Source: Cocos nucifera
Taxonomy: Eukaryota > Streptophyta > Magnoliopsida > Arecales > Arecaceae
Direction of reading: 5' to 3'
Assembly (NCBI GenBank): GCA_006176705.1
Contig: QRFJ01000746.1
Location: 186,001 to 250,000, forward strand
Length of the DNA stretch: 64,000 nucleotides
This document shows positions 23,208-34,940 of this stretch, one piece after another (position 1 is the first letter of the stretch; each line of letters begins with the position of its first letter). The position numbers were made by a program, and so were the translations under genes. The notes under the pieces were generated by a model, which was not told the DNA's origin, did not search any database, and saw only the letters and a list, made by a program, of their open reading frames with translations.

Positions 23208-25492
23208 TGAAGGGAAATCCTGATTTCCCGGTCCAGGTTCGTCCAGATCTGATCAGATCAAGAGATATATTTCAAAAATTTTTCTCTTGATCCCAATCAG
23301 ATCTTGATATGTTTCAGATCTAATTCTTATTATTTTAATAAATAAAATAAAATAAGATAAATTAAATCAAATTTAATTTACTTGATTTGGGTAATCCTAT
23401 TACCCTGTAGATGATCCTGATTGCAGCGGAAGGTTCTGGATCTAGCCACGCAAGCGCCTGGCCTCTACCGGTATCCACTCGGGTTGGATCTGGAGATTCT
23501 CTTCTTCTCTATCATGCCTCCAAAAATCAGATCTGGATCAGATCTGGAGGATCTTCAAAACTCTTTTGAAGATCTGCAGTCGTCCTTTTGCAGCAGCGCA
23601 GCCTTCTTACTTTTGATCGCCTTTCCTTGATCTGAATCGCACCAACCAAAGTCCAAAACACCTTTTGGACATGGAGAGCAAGGGGAGAAGAAGCTATGGC
23701 ATGGAGGAGGAGGGGAGAGGCAGCCTTGGGGCGTGGGGTTTCTCAATTGAATTGCATTTCATTGGAATCTGAGTTGGGCGCAGGGTCTTATTTATAGACT
23801 AAGCGTGATCCAACTCCTCTTCCTCCCAACCAATCACAACCCTTTGTGAAATCAGATCTAAATCTGATTGGTGGGAATAGAGACCCCTGGATTCCTCCTT
23901 AGAGGGTGCCTAAGACCAGTCAAAGTTGATTCTTAGAAGAATTCTAATTGGAATCCAAAAAGGAGATGGAGTCCTTGTCCAACAAGGACTCCTAGGCGCC
24001 TCCTACTTGGGCTCACGCCACCCTTGGCATGCGCCCTTCTCCTTGCCAGGTTCTGGCAGGGGGACAGGCCCCCACCAGCTCTCCAATAGGTGCATGACAT
24101 GTGGTCAAAAGTCAAAAGGTCAATGGTCAATGTTTGACCAGTCAAAGGTAGACTTTTGACCAAAGTCAAAGAACAAAAAATGGCAGGTGACCAAAAATGG
24201 CAAGTAATGTCTTACAAATAAGACAACCTATTCTGACTTGGACAACCTCCAGTCAGACCATATGAAGGCCTCTGATTGAGCACAAACTCCTTTGGCTCAG
24301 ACAGGACAACTTATTTGTGATAGTAAAAGAAGAACGTTAGGTTCAATCGAGTGCTAGCACGATTTCCTTGAACCTAATTGAATCTCATTCAGATCAATTG
24401 AACTAGATCAGTTCAATTGATGATCACCAGATTCAAACCCTTGTTTGCGTGACCCAGTTAGGTTCAGTTCTGTATGGTAATGGGATATGTCATGATCTCT
24501 ATCATAGACATCATCGAAACTCCTTTCGATGGATCAGAACTCTTCTGATTCGAACAGCTAGAATGATCGATCATCTAAATCATTCTAATTGCTCCCAAAA
24601 TCCACCAGTGACACCTAGCAGTATATGGTGGCAACCCATCAGAGCTGAATATGAACCTCTTGGTGCAGCTACCTGTGTGATTAAGTTCTTCTATCTTGAG
24701 CCCCGATCAGATTAGGGTTAAGGTAAACTCGTCAAACCCTAGTCTCTATCATATGATATAATCATTCGATTCGAGTCCAATGTGAAAACCTAAATAGAAA
24801 CTCTTTCTATTATTTCACTCTGCCATGGCCATGGGCTTCAGGACTTGATTCTCATGATTATCATAGGGCTGCTCCTCTACCACCGAGGTAGATAGATCCC
24901 ATCTTGATGCAATCCAGTTCCTACAATGAACATGCTATAGCCAACATACACCTCAGGGTTCCATATGGCTAGGAGACCGAGTAATGGTGTAGTCAAACTA
25001 TAACACCCTCAAGGTGAACTGCCGATGCATCTCAGGTCAAAGAACCAGACACACTACTGCAGCATCGAGTCAGTCATTGACGAGAAGGTAGACTCCCTAA
25101 TGACTACTCGAGGTGGTCACGCTCAGTGCCCTCGTTCTCTAACGAGTACCTGTACTCTCGCTCCGATGTCTCCACATCATAGACTCAAGACTCATCTACT
25201 AAAAAGAAGCGATCGTACACCAACCTTCCGGATCAATCACCATCCTCGTGATGATCCTATGGTCGGGAGCTGTTTATGAGTTAATAATGATTATTCATGT
25301 CTTAAATTTTCAACTCTTGAAAATATGAATTATCATTACCATTAACTCAAAGGATGTATCACAGACACTAAATACACAGGTGTGATAGAAAATAACCCAT
25401 TTTATTAATTATAGTTAAAATTATAATTTTGCCCCTAGAAGTGTATTACAAGTGTCAGCCAATTCTGGCTTCTAGGGCACATATATCTAACA
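23208..25492 (-). repeat. Element D 3' LTR (left)
   Basis: 2,285 bp, TGAAGGG to TCTAACA. A TATA-like minus-strand box is at 23788-23799. Short open frames inside are LTR sequence, not genes. Confidence 0.96.
23788..23799 (-). promoter_or_regulatory. TATA-like box in D 3' LTR
   Basis: Minus strand reads TCTATAAATAAG; repeated at 31696-31706 in the other LTR. Confidence 0.55.
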
Positions 25493-25503
25493 ATCTCCCA
25501 CTT
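25493..25503 (-). other. Polypurine tract of D
   Basis: Minus strand AAGTGGGAGAT, directly against the LTR. Confidence 0.92.
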
Positions 25504-25506
25504 GTC

Positions 25507-25760
25507 CTAAAGCCAATTGGCTACAAGTCTAAGTCCCATCTTCTCAAGGTGGGCTTCGATCTTTTGCTGGCCCAACGGCTTTGTAAGTGGGTCTGCCACA
25601 TTATCTGCGGAGTTGACTCTCTTGACCTCAACATAACCTTTCTCAAGGTAATCGCGGATGAGATGATATCGCTGTTTGCTAGGAACTCTTCCAGCACAAA
25701 CAGTCTGCCAGATGTCGACTTTCGATCATCTATATCGGACATGAAGTCCGAGTCTGTGTA
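25507..25760 (-). pseudogene. Element D RNase H with its core deleted
   Basis: Ends at the TAG 25507-25509. The coding strand has the first acidic motif (YTDSDFMSDIDDRKSTSG) and then jumps within about 30 bases to the C-terminal part, read in another frame: QRYHLIRDYLEKGYVEVK, NVADPLTKPLG, HLEKMGLRL. The segment with the catalytic Glu (STTEAEYIA type) and the CDN Asp motif, present in element A, is absent. By comparison with A roughly 300 bases are missing. Without these residues RNase H cannot work, so D could not complete reverse transcription alone if the loss came before its insertion. Confidence 0.9.
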
Positions 25761-27032
25761 TCCCTGGACTTGGAGTTCTCCATTACCAAAGACCAACATC
25801 ATATCCTTAGTTCTTCTCAAGTACTTAAGGATACATTTCACAGAAGTCCAGTGTTCTTCACCTGGATTTGACTGATATCTGCTTGTGACACTCACAGCAT
25901 GGGCTATATCAGGTCGTGTACATAGCATGGCATACATGAGGCTCCCTATTGCAGAAGCATAAGGGATCTTGCTCATGCATTCTATTTCCTCAGGTGTGCT
26001 GGGGCACATCTTCTTGGAAAGATGAAAACCATGTCTGAAGGATATTAATCCCCTCTTAGAGTTTTCCATACTAAACCTCTTTAGTACTTCCTCTATGTAC
26101 ATCTTCTGTGAAAGTCCTAGCATCCTATTCGGTCTATCCCTATAGACCTTAATTCCTAGAATAAAGGATGCTTCACCTAGGTATTTCATGGAGAATTCCT
26201 TGGACAACCACATCTTGACTGATGTCAACATGGGAATATCATTCCCAATAAGGAGGATGTCATCCATGTACAATATGAGGAAGACAACAGCGCTCCCACT
26301 GACCCTTTTGAAAATACATGGTTCCTCTTCATTTTTGATGCAACCAAACTTTTTGATCACATCATTGAAACGAGTGTTCCAGCTCCGAGATGCTTGCTTA
26401 AGTCCATATATGGACCTTTGCAGCTTGCAAACCTTGTGATCAGTATCACTGGATGTGAAACCTAGCGGCTGTTCCATATAGATATCTTCCTCAAGATATC
26501 CATTTAGGAATGCCGTTTTCACGTCCATTTGCCATATTTCATAATCGAAATAGGCTGCAACGGCAAGCAATGTGCGGATGGATTTTAGCATAGCTACTGG
26601 GGAAAAGGTATCCTGATAGTCAATGCCTTCATGTTGACTATAACCTTTTGCCACCAGTCTAGCCTTGAATGTCTCCACATTCCCATCTGCACCAATCTTT
26701 CTCTTGAAGATCCATTTACACCCAATAGGTACTATACCTTCTGGTGGATCTACCAAGATCCAGACTTGGTTTGAGTGCATCGAGTCGATCTCTGACTTCA
26801 TTGCCTCAAGCCATTTCTCGGAGTCGATATCTGATATCGCCTCGTTGTAGGTTTTGGGATCATCACCATGAGCACCATTACCTATGAGGAACATTTCCTC
26901 TACGTCCTCTGAAATAATACCTAAGTATCTTTCAGGGGGACGGGAAACTCTTTCCGATCTACGAGGTGGAGGAGGTAGTGTTCTTATTGGCTCAACCTGA
27001 TTTGGTTCCACTTGGTCCTTAGCTCTTTCCAC
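25761..27032 (-). pseudogene. Element D reverse transcriptase (long open stretch)
   Basis: About 420 residues open from 27032. Integrase-RT linker (RRSERVSRPPERYLG), the RT start (SEKWLEAMKSEIDSMHSNQVW), GCKWIFKRKIG, FKARLVAKGYSQ, DTFSPVAMLKSIR, YEIWQMDVKTAFLNG, SIYGLKQASRSW, catalytic FLILYMDDILLIGND and GSLMYAMLCTRPDIAHAV. The active site is YMDD rather than the usual YVDD, a tolerated variant in reverse transcriptases. No stop inside; an in-frame stop lies upstream at 27090. The best preserved RT in the window. Confidence 0.95.
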
Positions 27033-27089
27033 TTGTGAGACTTTCTCATCAAGCTTAATCTGCTTTCCAATGCCACTATCTTGAATAAA

Positions 27090-28269
27090 CTATTTTTCAA
27101 GAAATATGGCATGTCGACTCACAATCACATTATGGTCTTCTGGAATGTAGAAATAGTATCCTAATGACTCTTTAGGATATCCTATGAATCGAGCTCTGAA
27201 GGACCTAAACTCTAACTTATCCGCTTGTTGTCTTTTGACATGAGCCGGACAACCCCAAATTCTGAGATGACTCAGACTTGGTTTCTTACCGTGCCATATC
27301 TCATACGGTGTGGTAGGAACGGTTTTAGAGGGAACCCTATTCAGTAAATAGATTGAAGTTAATAATGAATGTCCCCAAAGGAAATCAGGGAGGTCTGTGA
27401 AGCTCATCATGGATCGAACCATATCTAATAAAGTCCTGATTTCTCCATTCTGAAACCCCGTTGAGTTGAGGTGTTCCTGGTGGAGTCCATTGAGAGACTA
27501 TGCCATTTTCCTTAAGATAGTCTAGGAATTCCTGGCTAAGGTATTCACCTCCTCGATCTGATCGAAGAACCTTAATGGGTTTTCCAGTTTGTTTTTCTAC
27601 TTCATGTCTGAATTCTTTGAACTTTTCAAAGGCTTCAGACTTATGTCTCATAAGATACACATACCCATACCTAGATAGATCATCGGTAAAGGTAATGAAG
27701 TAGACAAAATTGCCTCTAGCCGGCACATCGAATGGGCCGCACACATCAGTATGTACTAGGGCAAGGAGATCTGTGGCCCTCTCCCCATGTCCAACAAAAG
27801 GGAGTTTAGTCATTTTGCCTTGAAGACAGGATTCACAAGTTGGATATGACTCGGAAGTCAATGGACTCAATAGCCCATTTTTCTCCAATTTGTTAATCCT
27901 ATCTTCTGCTATATGACCTAATCTCAGGTGCCATAGATATCTGTCGTTTGGACTATCCCTAGGTTGTTTGGCATTCACGTTTTGCTCGATAGTTAAAACA
28001 GGTGCATCAATATGCAACTGATAAAGACCATTAACAAGGAAACCATTTGCAATTTTATTTCTTTCATAAAGAATGTTACAATGGTCCTTAAAGAAGGTGA
28101 TCACATAACCTTCTTGTGCTAAGCATGAAACAGAAATCAAATTCCTGCTAGCTACAGGCACATAATAACAGTCTTTTAAAACTAAGTCTAAACCAGATGG
28201 TAATCGCAGAGGGTATGTTCCCACGGCTACTGCAGCAACTCTTGCTCCATTACCGACGCGTAGGATCAT
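27090..28269 (-). pseudogene. Element D integrase (one frameshift) and end of protease
   Basis: 28269-27385 encodes the protease tail (LRLPSGLDLVLKDCYYVPV, NLISVSCLAQEGY) and integrase: WHLRLGHIAEDRINKL and TCESCLQGKMTKL (zinc-binding), LVHTDVCGPF (Asp 1), FTDDLSRYGYVYL (Asp 2), RSDRGGEYLS, PQLNGVSEWRN (catalytic Glu present). An extra base near 27436 shifts the frame. The C-terminal part continues in 27090-27422 (MVRSMMSFTDLP, LNRVPSKT, IWGCPAHVKR, FIGYPKES) and ends at a TAG at 27090. Confidence 0.94.
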
Positions 28270-28400
28270 GTCTCCATCCCTTAGCCTCCTGCTATCCTCA
28301 AGACCCTACATAGAAGTGCACAGATGAGCACTAGAACCAGAGTCAAGCACCCAACTGGATGCAGAAGAAACCGTAAGGTTAGACTCAATAACGAGCATAC
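28210..28400 (-). pseudogene. Element D protease active-site region
   Basis: SSWVLDSGSSAHLC contains the catalytic Asp-Ser-Gly. It is followed by TSM and an in-frame TAG near 28306 where relatives have Gln, consistent with CAG to TAG. Then GLEDSRRL and the flap region. Otherwise intact. Confidence 0.92.
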
Positions 28401-29235
28401 CTCCAGAAGGACCTTCCTTCTTGTTCTTCAGGGTGGCCAGGTAAGTAGGACAGTTCCGCTTCCAATGGCCGTCGCTTTTGCAATGGAAACACTTTCCTTT
28501 GCCATCGGCCTTTTTCTTCGATTCTGCCTTCTTCTTCTTTGATCCTTCCACCTTTTGCTTTTTCACAGACTTCTTTTTCTTTCCATAAGACTTTCTTTTG
28601 GAAGAAGTCCGTTCCATAGCAAGAACTGAGCCTTTAGAACCTTTCATAGAAAGCTCAGCGGTAACCAGCATATTCATTAACTCGGCCAAGGAATTCTGAA
28701 GTTTATGCATGTGGTAATTCATGATGAATTGCCCATATGCATCAGTCAAGGATTGCAGAATAATATCATTCTGCAGGTCCAAGTCCAACTTCACACCGAG
28801 CTTCTCAAGCTCTTCCATGTCCTTGATCATTGTCAGACAGTGATCTTGGACTGACTGCCCATCACGCATCTTAGCCTTAAAAAGTCATTTTGTGACTTGA
28901 TATTTGGCTGCACGACTCTGTTCACCAAACATCTCCTGCAGGTGAGCCAACATTTGGCGAGCAGTCCCGATATCTTCATGTTGGCACTGGAGCTCATCAG
29001 ACATCGAGCCCAACATGTAGTATCTGGCCTTATTGTCTTCGTCAATCCATTTTTTCAGAGACGCTCTCTGTTCAATAGATGGACGGGCTGGTAATGTGGG
29101 AGGGTCCTGGTCCAAAACATGGGTTAACTTCTCAGAACCCAAAATAATTTTGTAGTTCCTTAGCCAATCTTTATAATTGGGTCCAGTCAGTCTATGTGTG
29201 TCCAGGATACGTGTCAGTGGGTTGGAGGCAGACAT
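28306..29235 (-). pseudogene. Element D gag
   Basis: Starts best at 29235 (MSASNPLTRILDTHRLTG), matching the N-terminus of A; the upstream ATG at 29253 would add six residues. Then YKDWLRNYKIILGSEKLTHVLD, YMLGSMSDELQ and YQVTK, an in-frame TGA at 28885, and on in the same frame: KMRDGQSVQDHCLTMI, FIMNYHMHKLQNSLAELMNML, a Lys-rich tract, and an intact zinc knuckle CFHCKSDGHWKRNC. Only one stop blocks a full gag. Confidence 0.94.
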
Positions 29236-31091
29236 ATTCCTGTAGAGAGTCAAAGATTCTAGTTAGATACTGTAATTTTGACTTAACCAATTTGTTTAGG
29301 AATTTTATTTTTAAACAAATCAGCTCCCACTATTTTCTCGGATCCCTACACTTCCTCTGTAGGGATGTGAAAATCTCCACGATTGATGATTTCTAGTGGG
29401 TGGTGCGGTCTCACCAACTGACTCATCACCTCACCTAACAGTTATTGATGATGGGTTAGCCAATGAGTGAACAACTCTTGTTCAATGATTCTCTAATCAT
29501 GGTGCACCCAAACTTGGTCTCTAATTCATGAATCTCACCGTATCCAAAATATTGATCCACTTCTTAGTTAAGTCAGACCCACCATTTGCATAGACTGGGT
29601 TCCTAATTGGGTCTCTCACCATATCCAAAATATTGAGCCCAACTCATCCTCCAGTCCATAGCATCCAATGCCTAAAAGACATGGTTGCGTCTTCCCGGTG
29701 CAACTGAGCCACTGTATCCAGCCGAGAACAATCAACCCCGGGAAGGGTCCGCACATCTACAATGGTGGAAGACCTCAGACTTAATCTTTTCTTAGGGAGA
29801 ATTGATTCAGGTCTCTTTAAACTAGACTTGGCTTAGTCATAACAATTATGACTAACCTAGTGGCATGGGTTAGCTCGAATTATTGACCACCTCAGATCAG
29901 AACTGTGTCAACAGATATGGCCAGGTAAGTGAGACCGGTGGAAGGAATATTCCATTAACTCGCACAAGAACGCATTCAGGTCGAGTAGCTTCCAATTAAA
30001 AATCAGTCGGTCGTCTGTGCCAAACTTACCTTAGACACCAAATTGTTGAGTCAGAACCAATTGGGTTAGCCTATAATCCAGACTCTAACCTCTGAGCCTA
30101 ATTAGGTCTTGCTTGATCATGACTCGATCTTGACCCAGACTTAATCCTATTAGGCTGGTCAATTTAAGCATTGTTGATCCCATCTAACCAACTCTTGATT
30201 CGGTTTGATCAACCGCTTAGACCTAATTGAGCTACCCAAGCCCGAACCCAGTATTATGAATATGTCTTAGATCTAAAATTCTCAATTTTAGACCTAATTG
30301 ATATTTCATAAACTTAATTCTTAATTAAGTTGGGTTCATAAACAAAATATGCTCAATAAATCCTAGGGTTTCAGGATCTAGGGTTTTGCAGAAAGTAAGT
30401 TTTGGGTTTCTGATTAAGGACGAACACACAGCACCCCTATACGTCATAAGAACACCCCATCGAATGAGAAGAGAGGGCCTTTAAACCCTTCTTCGTTCTT
30501 ATGATCGGACGGCCAAGAGGAACGCCTTAATCAGGAACATTCAATACTACAAAATAATATCAGATCTATATCATATATCTCATATATAAAGTAGATCTAA
30601 TCATGGCATATTTTGCATACATCTCATGTATCAAATCATGCATGTTTTCAGATCTAAATTATCACATAATAATCTAAAAAATTAGATTTAAATTGATCTA
30701 ATCAAAATAAATTCTAATCTAGACAATTATGTAGAACTATTCTGCAACTAGTCTAGACATGCATCAATCATATCTCATATGATATTTAAAATTAAATAAT
30801 TTTTATTTGCTGTTTATCAAGATGTTATTATAACACTTATAATATCAGAAAATAGTAAATAAGAAGATCTAAAATATGATTTAATCAGATTAAATCAAAG
30901 ACATGCAAAACTATTCTATAGAACTATTCTATTCTAGAACTAGTCATGCATATCTTCTTAATCTTAGATCCAAATCATTTAATTTTAATTTTTTGATTTC
31001 AGATATGATCACATCTCATGTGACATCTGAAATCACTTTATTTTTTAATTAAAATAAAATTAAAATCAGATCTAAACAATTTAGAACCATG
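29236..31091 (-). other. Element D 5' leader
   Basis: 1.86 kb without ORF. It holds the conserved ccaggtaagt block (about 29919), a strong hairpin with arms cataagaac (30445-30453)/gttcttatg (30495-30503), and, on the RNA strand, a consensus splice donor AAG/GTAAGT at 30029 and a CTCTCTACAG acceptor at 29240, just before the gag ATG. Confidence 0.75.
30445..30503 (-). other. Leader hairpin of D
   Basis: Nine perfect outer pairs, then an inner near-complementary stretch gaagagaggg/cccttcttc around a short loop. It lacks the ACAACC motifs of the other families. Confidence 0.6.
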
Positions 31092-31103
31092 GCTCTGATA
31101 CCA
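31092..31103 (-). other. Primer binding site of D
   Basis: Perfect TGGTATCAGAGC on the minus strand, two bases from the LTR. Confidence 0.95.
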
Positions 31104-31105
31104 GT

Positions 31106-33397
31106 TGAAGGGAAATCCTGATTTTCCGGTCCAGGTTCGTCCAGATCTGATCAGATCAAGAGATATATTTCAAAATTTTTTCTCTTAATCCTAATTGATC
31201 CCAATCAGATCTTGATATGTTTTAGATCTGATTCTTATTATTTTAATAAATAAAATAAAATAAGATAAATTAAATCAAATTTAATTTATTTGATTTGGGT
31301 AATCCTATTACCCTGTAGATGATCCTGATTGCAGCGGAAGGTTCTGGATCTAGCCACGCAAGCGCCTGGCCTCTACCGATATCCACTTAGGTTGGATCTG
31401 GAGATCCTCTTCTTCTCTATCATGCCTCCAAAAATCAGATCTGGATCTAATCTAGAGGATCTTCAAAACTCTTTTGAAGATCTGTAGTCGTCCTTTTGCA
31501 GCAGCGCAGCCTTCTTACTTTTGATCACCTTTCCTTGATCTGAATCGCACCAACCAAAGTCCAAAATACCTTTTGGACGTGGAGAGCAAGGGGAGAAGAA
31601 GCTATGGCATGGAGGAGGAGGGGAGAGGCAGCCTTGGGGCGTGGGGTTTCTCAATTGAATTGCATTTCATTGGAATCTGAGTTGGGCGCAGGGTCTTATT
31701 TATAGACTAAGCGTGATCCAACTCCTCTTCCTCTCAACCAATCACAACCCTTTGTGAAATCAGATCTAAATCTGATTGGTGGGAATAGAGACCCCTGGAT
31801 TCCTCCTTAGAGGGTGCCTAAGACCAGTCAAAGTTGGTTCTTAGAAGAACTCTAATTGGAATCCAAAAAGGAGATGGAGTCTTTGTCCAACAAGGACTCC
31901 TAGGCGCCTCCTACTTGGGCTCACGCCACCCTTGGCGTGCGCCCTTCTCCTTGCCAGGTTCTAGCAGGGGGACAGGCCCCCACCAGCTCTCTAATAGGTG
32001 CAAGACATGTGGTCAAAAGTCAAAAGGTCAATGGTCAACATTTGACCAGTCAAAGCTAGACTTTTGACCAAAGTCAAAGAACAAGAAATGGCAGGTGACC
32101 AAAAATGGTAGGTAATGTCTTACAAATAAGACAACCTATTCTGACTTGGACAACCTCCAGTCAGACCATATGAAGGCCTCTGATTGAGCACAAACTCCTT
32201 TGGCTCAGATAGGACAACTTATTTGTGATAGTAAAAGAAGAACGTTAGGTTCAATCGAGTGCTAGCACGATTTCCTTGAACCTAATTGAATCTCATTCAG
32301 ATCAATTGAACTAGATTAGTTCAATTGATGATCACCAGATTCAAACCCTTGTTTGTGTGACCTAGTTAGGTTCAGTTCTGTATGGTAATGGGATATGTCA
32401 TGATCTCTATCATAGACATCATCGAAACTCCTTTCGATGGATCAGAACTCTTCTGATTCGAACAGCTAGAATGATCGATCATCTAAATCATTCTAATTGC
32501 TCCCAAAATCCACCAGTGACACCTAGCAGTATATGGTGGCAACCCATCAGAGCTAAATATGAACCTCTTGGTGCAGCTACCTGTGTGATTAAGTTCTTCT
32601 ATCTTGAGCCCCGATCAGATTAGGGTTAAGGTAAACTCGTCAAACCCTAGTCTCTATCATATGATATAATCATTCGATTCGAGTCCAATATGAAAACCTA
32701 AAAAGAAACTCTTTCTATTATTTCACTCTGCCATGGCCATGGGCTTCAGAACTTGATTCTCATTATCATAGGGCTGCTCCTCTACCACCGAGGTAGATAG
32801 ATCCCATCTTGATGCAATCCAGTTCCTACAATGAACATGCTATAGCCAACATACACCTCAGGGTTCCATATGGCTAGGAGACCGAGTAATGGTATAGTCA
32901 AACTATAACACCCTCAAGGTGAACTACCGATGCATCTCAGGTCAAAGAACCAGACACACTACTACAGCATCGAGTCAGTCATTGACGAGAAGGTAGACTC
33001 CCTAATGACTACTCGAGGTGGTCACGCTCAGTGCCCTCGTTCTCTAACGAGTATCTGTACTCTCGCTCTAGTGTCTCCACACCATAGACTCAAGACTCAT
33101 CTACTAAAGAGAAGCGATCGTACACCAACCTTCCGAATCAATCACCATCCTCGTGATGATCCTATGGTCGGGAGCTGTTTATGAGTTAATAATGATTATT
33201 CATGTCTTAAATTTTCAACTCTTAAAAATATGAATTATCATTACCATTAACTCAAAGGATGTATCACAGACACTAAATACACAGGTGTGATAGAAAATAA
33301 CCCATTTTATTAATTATAGTCAAAATTATAATTTTGCCCCTAGAAGTGTATTACAAGTGTCAGCCAATTCTGGCTTCTAGGGCACATATATCTAACA
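31106..33397 (-). repeat. Element D 5' LTR (right)
   Basis: 2,292 bp, collinear with 23208-25492 apart from a short insertion near 31190 (an extra taattgatccc-type repeat) and a 3-bp loss near 32763. TATA-like box at 31696-31706. Confidence 0.96.
31696..31706 (-). promoter_or_regulatory. TATA-like box in D 5' LTR
   Basis: Minus strand TCTATAAATAA, likely core promoter of D. Confidence 0.55.
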
Positions 33398-33402
33398 TAT
33401 CC
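33398..33402. repeat. TSD of element D, right copy (tatcc)
   Basis: Identical to 23203-23207. Confidence 0.95.
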
Positions 33403-34521
33403 AATAAACCAATTGAACTTGATCTAATCAAGTTCAACCTAAATTTAATTAAATTATATATAATTAGACTTAATCTGAACTTTTTGGCTTAATCAATTAA
33501 GCTAATTAGTAATTCAATTGCTAATCAATCCTCCTGCAATACTTGCATTAGGTCAAACATCAATCATATTGATTGTTTGACCTAATAACGATTCTTAATC
33601 ATCAATCAACCATCCGATCAGATCGAGAACTCTTATGTGTATGATTCCATAGGTTCGAACCTAAGTCTATAATATAGAAATAAATTTTTGTACCAATGGA
33701 ATAATCATCTAGCAATAGTACCCGACAGTCGGATAGGTTGAATGTGTAGAATAATATCCTTAGAACCCATGTGGATATAGTTTTCATATAATTCATCCCA
33801 TTGATCAAAATGCTTGTAGGATACTTCAGAGTTTAACTATCAATCCCGATTAGGTCATCCACATTGTATTTCAAAATATCAAATTCATCTTATGAATTAT
33901 CCTGGCCAAGATTTTTGCTATATTGAAATGCAGTGATGCATTCTTCTCCAACTCTTGGAGTGGTTAATCCCATCTCGATCACTCACCAACTTCGTAAATA
34001 CTTGACTATGCCCAAAAATCATCCATTACTAAATTAGAAATTCAGTTAGTCCAGTACCAAAGCACAGTGAGTTGCTTGTAAGCCACTATGGTGATCTTAG
34101 GTCTAAGGGACATTTATACCTATATCCCATCAGAGTAATTCTCGATAGCAGAATGCTTTGGAGTTAGTCACGACCAGTGATGATGTACCTATATATCTCA
34201 CTTGTATGCCATACCAGTGTCTCCACACTTCTTGGTTAAGAGGGCAACTAATCTATATGGCATACAATGACCTATGCTCGATAAACGCTATAATCCTAAT
34301 TAACAGCATATCATTTGATTGTGAACTGTTTAAGAACTAATCGATAAATTTTCTAAATAGTCCTAAAGATTTCATCACAATAATGGAGTTCATTAGAAGA
34401 TGTAAACTTTATGTTGAAAATGCCAAAATATTTATTTTATTGATTAATAAATCAATTATAATTATAAGATAGCACAACTATCTATAGGCTGATGATTGGC
34501 TTTGGAACACATTTCTCAATA

Positions 34522-34940
34522 GAGAATAGCATCCTTGTCTAACTATTCATGCAATGGAAAGCCAAGTTTGCTTAGGCATTTGATTTGCTCGATCATGTAC
34601 AATATATGATCCGTAACCAATGCACCTTCTCGTATTTGGGCATTGAACATTGCATAGGAGGTTTTTTTATCTCTTAACATCCTTAGGGATGTTAAAGGAC
34701 TCATTCCACATTTGAAGCATTTTCTTTGATTGTGCCTCCTTGAATTTACAACTAAATTCATCATTCATTGTTGCTCTCATAATGCAATGTACTATGGTAT
34801 GGTCATTGAGCCACTTTTGATAAATATTTTAGAGTATGATAAAATATTTAATATCATGCTCTAAAATAATTTTTAACTTTCAATACCAACTATCAAAGTT
34901 AGATCCCATAAGCTTATAATTGTCTAATAGTGAGTAGAGC
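34522..34940 (-). pseudogene. Element E gag, N-terminal part
   Basis: Related to B1 gag: a degraded start region near 34860-34940 (equivalents of LMGSNFDSWYxKLKIIL and MANTLSL), then the open stretch 34543-34764 containing YAMFNAQIREGALVTDHILYMIEQ and CLSKLGFPLHE. It is cut at 34521 by the LTR of C, before the second half of gag. Frameshifts are present between the two parts. Confidence 0.82.

Larger units (their letters stand above)
23208..33397 (-). mobile_element. Complete Ty1/copia retrotransposon D, youngest in the window
   Basis: 10,190 bp with TG...CA LTRs of 2,285 and 2,292 bp, perfect TSD tatcc, PPT and PBS. My hand comparison finds about 55 differences between the LTRs (about 2-3%) plus small indels. 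Gag and pol share one frame except for a one-base insertion, three in-frame stops, and a deletion in RNase H. Inserted in the LTR of C. Confidence 0.97.
22322..34521 (-). repeat. Element C 5' LTR, split by element D
   Basis: LTR of about 2.0 kb in two parts, 22322-23207 and 33403-34521, joined across D. It starts TGTAGA and ends TTCTCAATA, where the terminal CA appears mutated to TA. Related to the B1/I LTR family over its distal half (the segment ending in the accagtgtctccacac region). Beyond 34521 lies the gag of element E, so C inserted into E. Confidence 0.88.

Noticed and set aside
23926..25279. Plus-strand frames inside the D 3' LTR, repeated at 31834-33184
   Set aside because: Same place in both LTRs, short, no domain. 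The LTRs are non-coding.
25507..25530. Extra env-like ORF after pol in D or A
   Set aside because: Pol stops within about 20 bases of the PPT in both, leaving no room for a third ORF.
25429..25875. 148-codon plus-strand frame
   Set aside because: Antisense shadow of the D RNase H/RT region.
27090..29253. Calling D gag-pol a functional CDS
   Set aside because: Three in-frame stops, one frameshift and the RNase H deletion leave no continuous polyprotein.
29915..29930. ccaggtaagt as a plus-strand splice donor of a host gene
   Set aside because: It recurs at the same place in several minus-strand element leaders, and no plus-strand exon is nearby.
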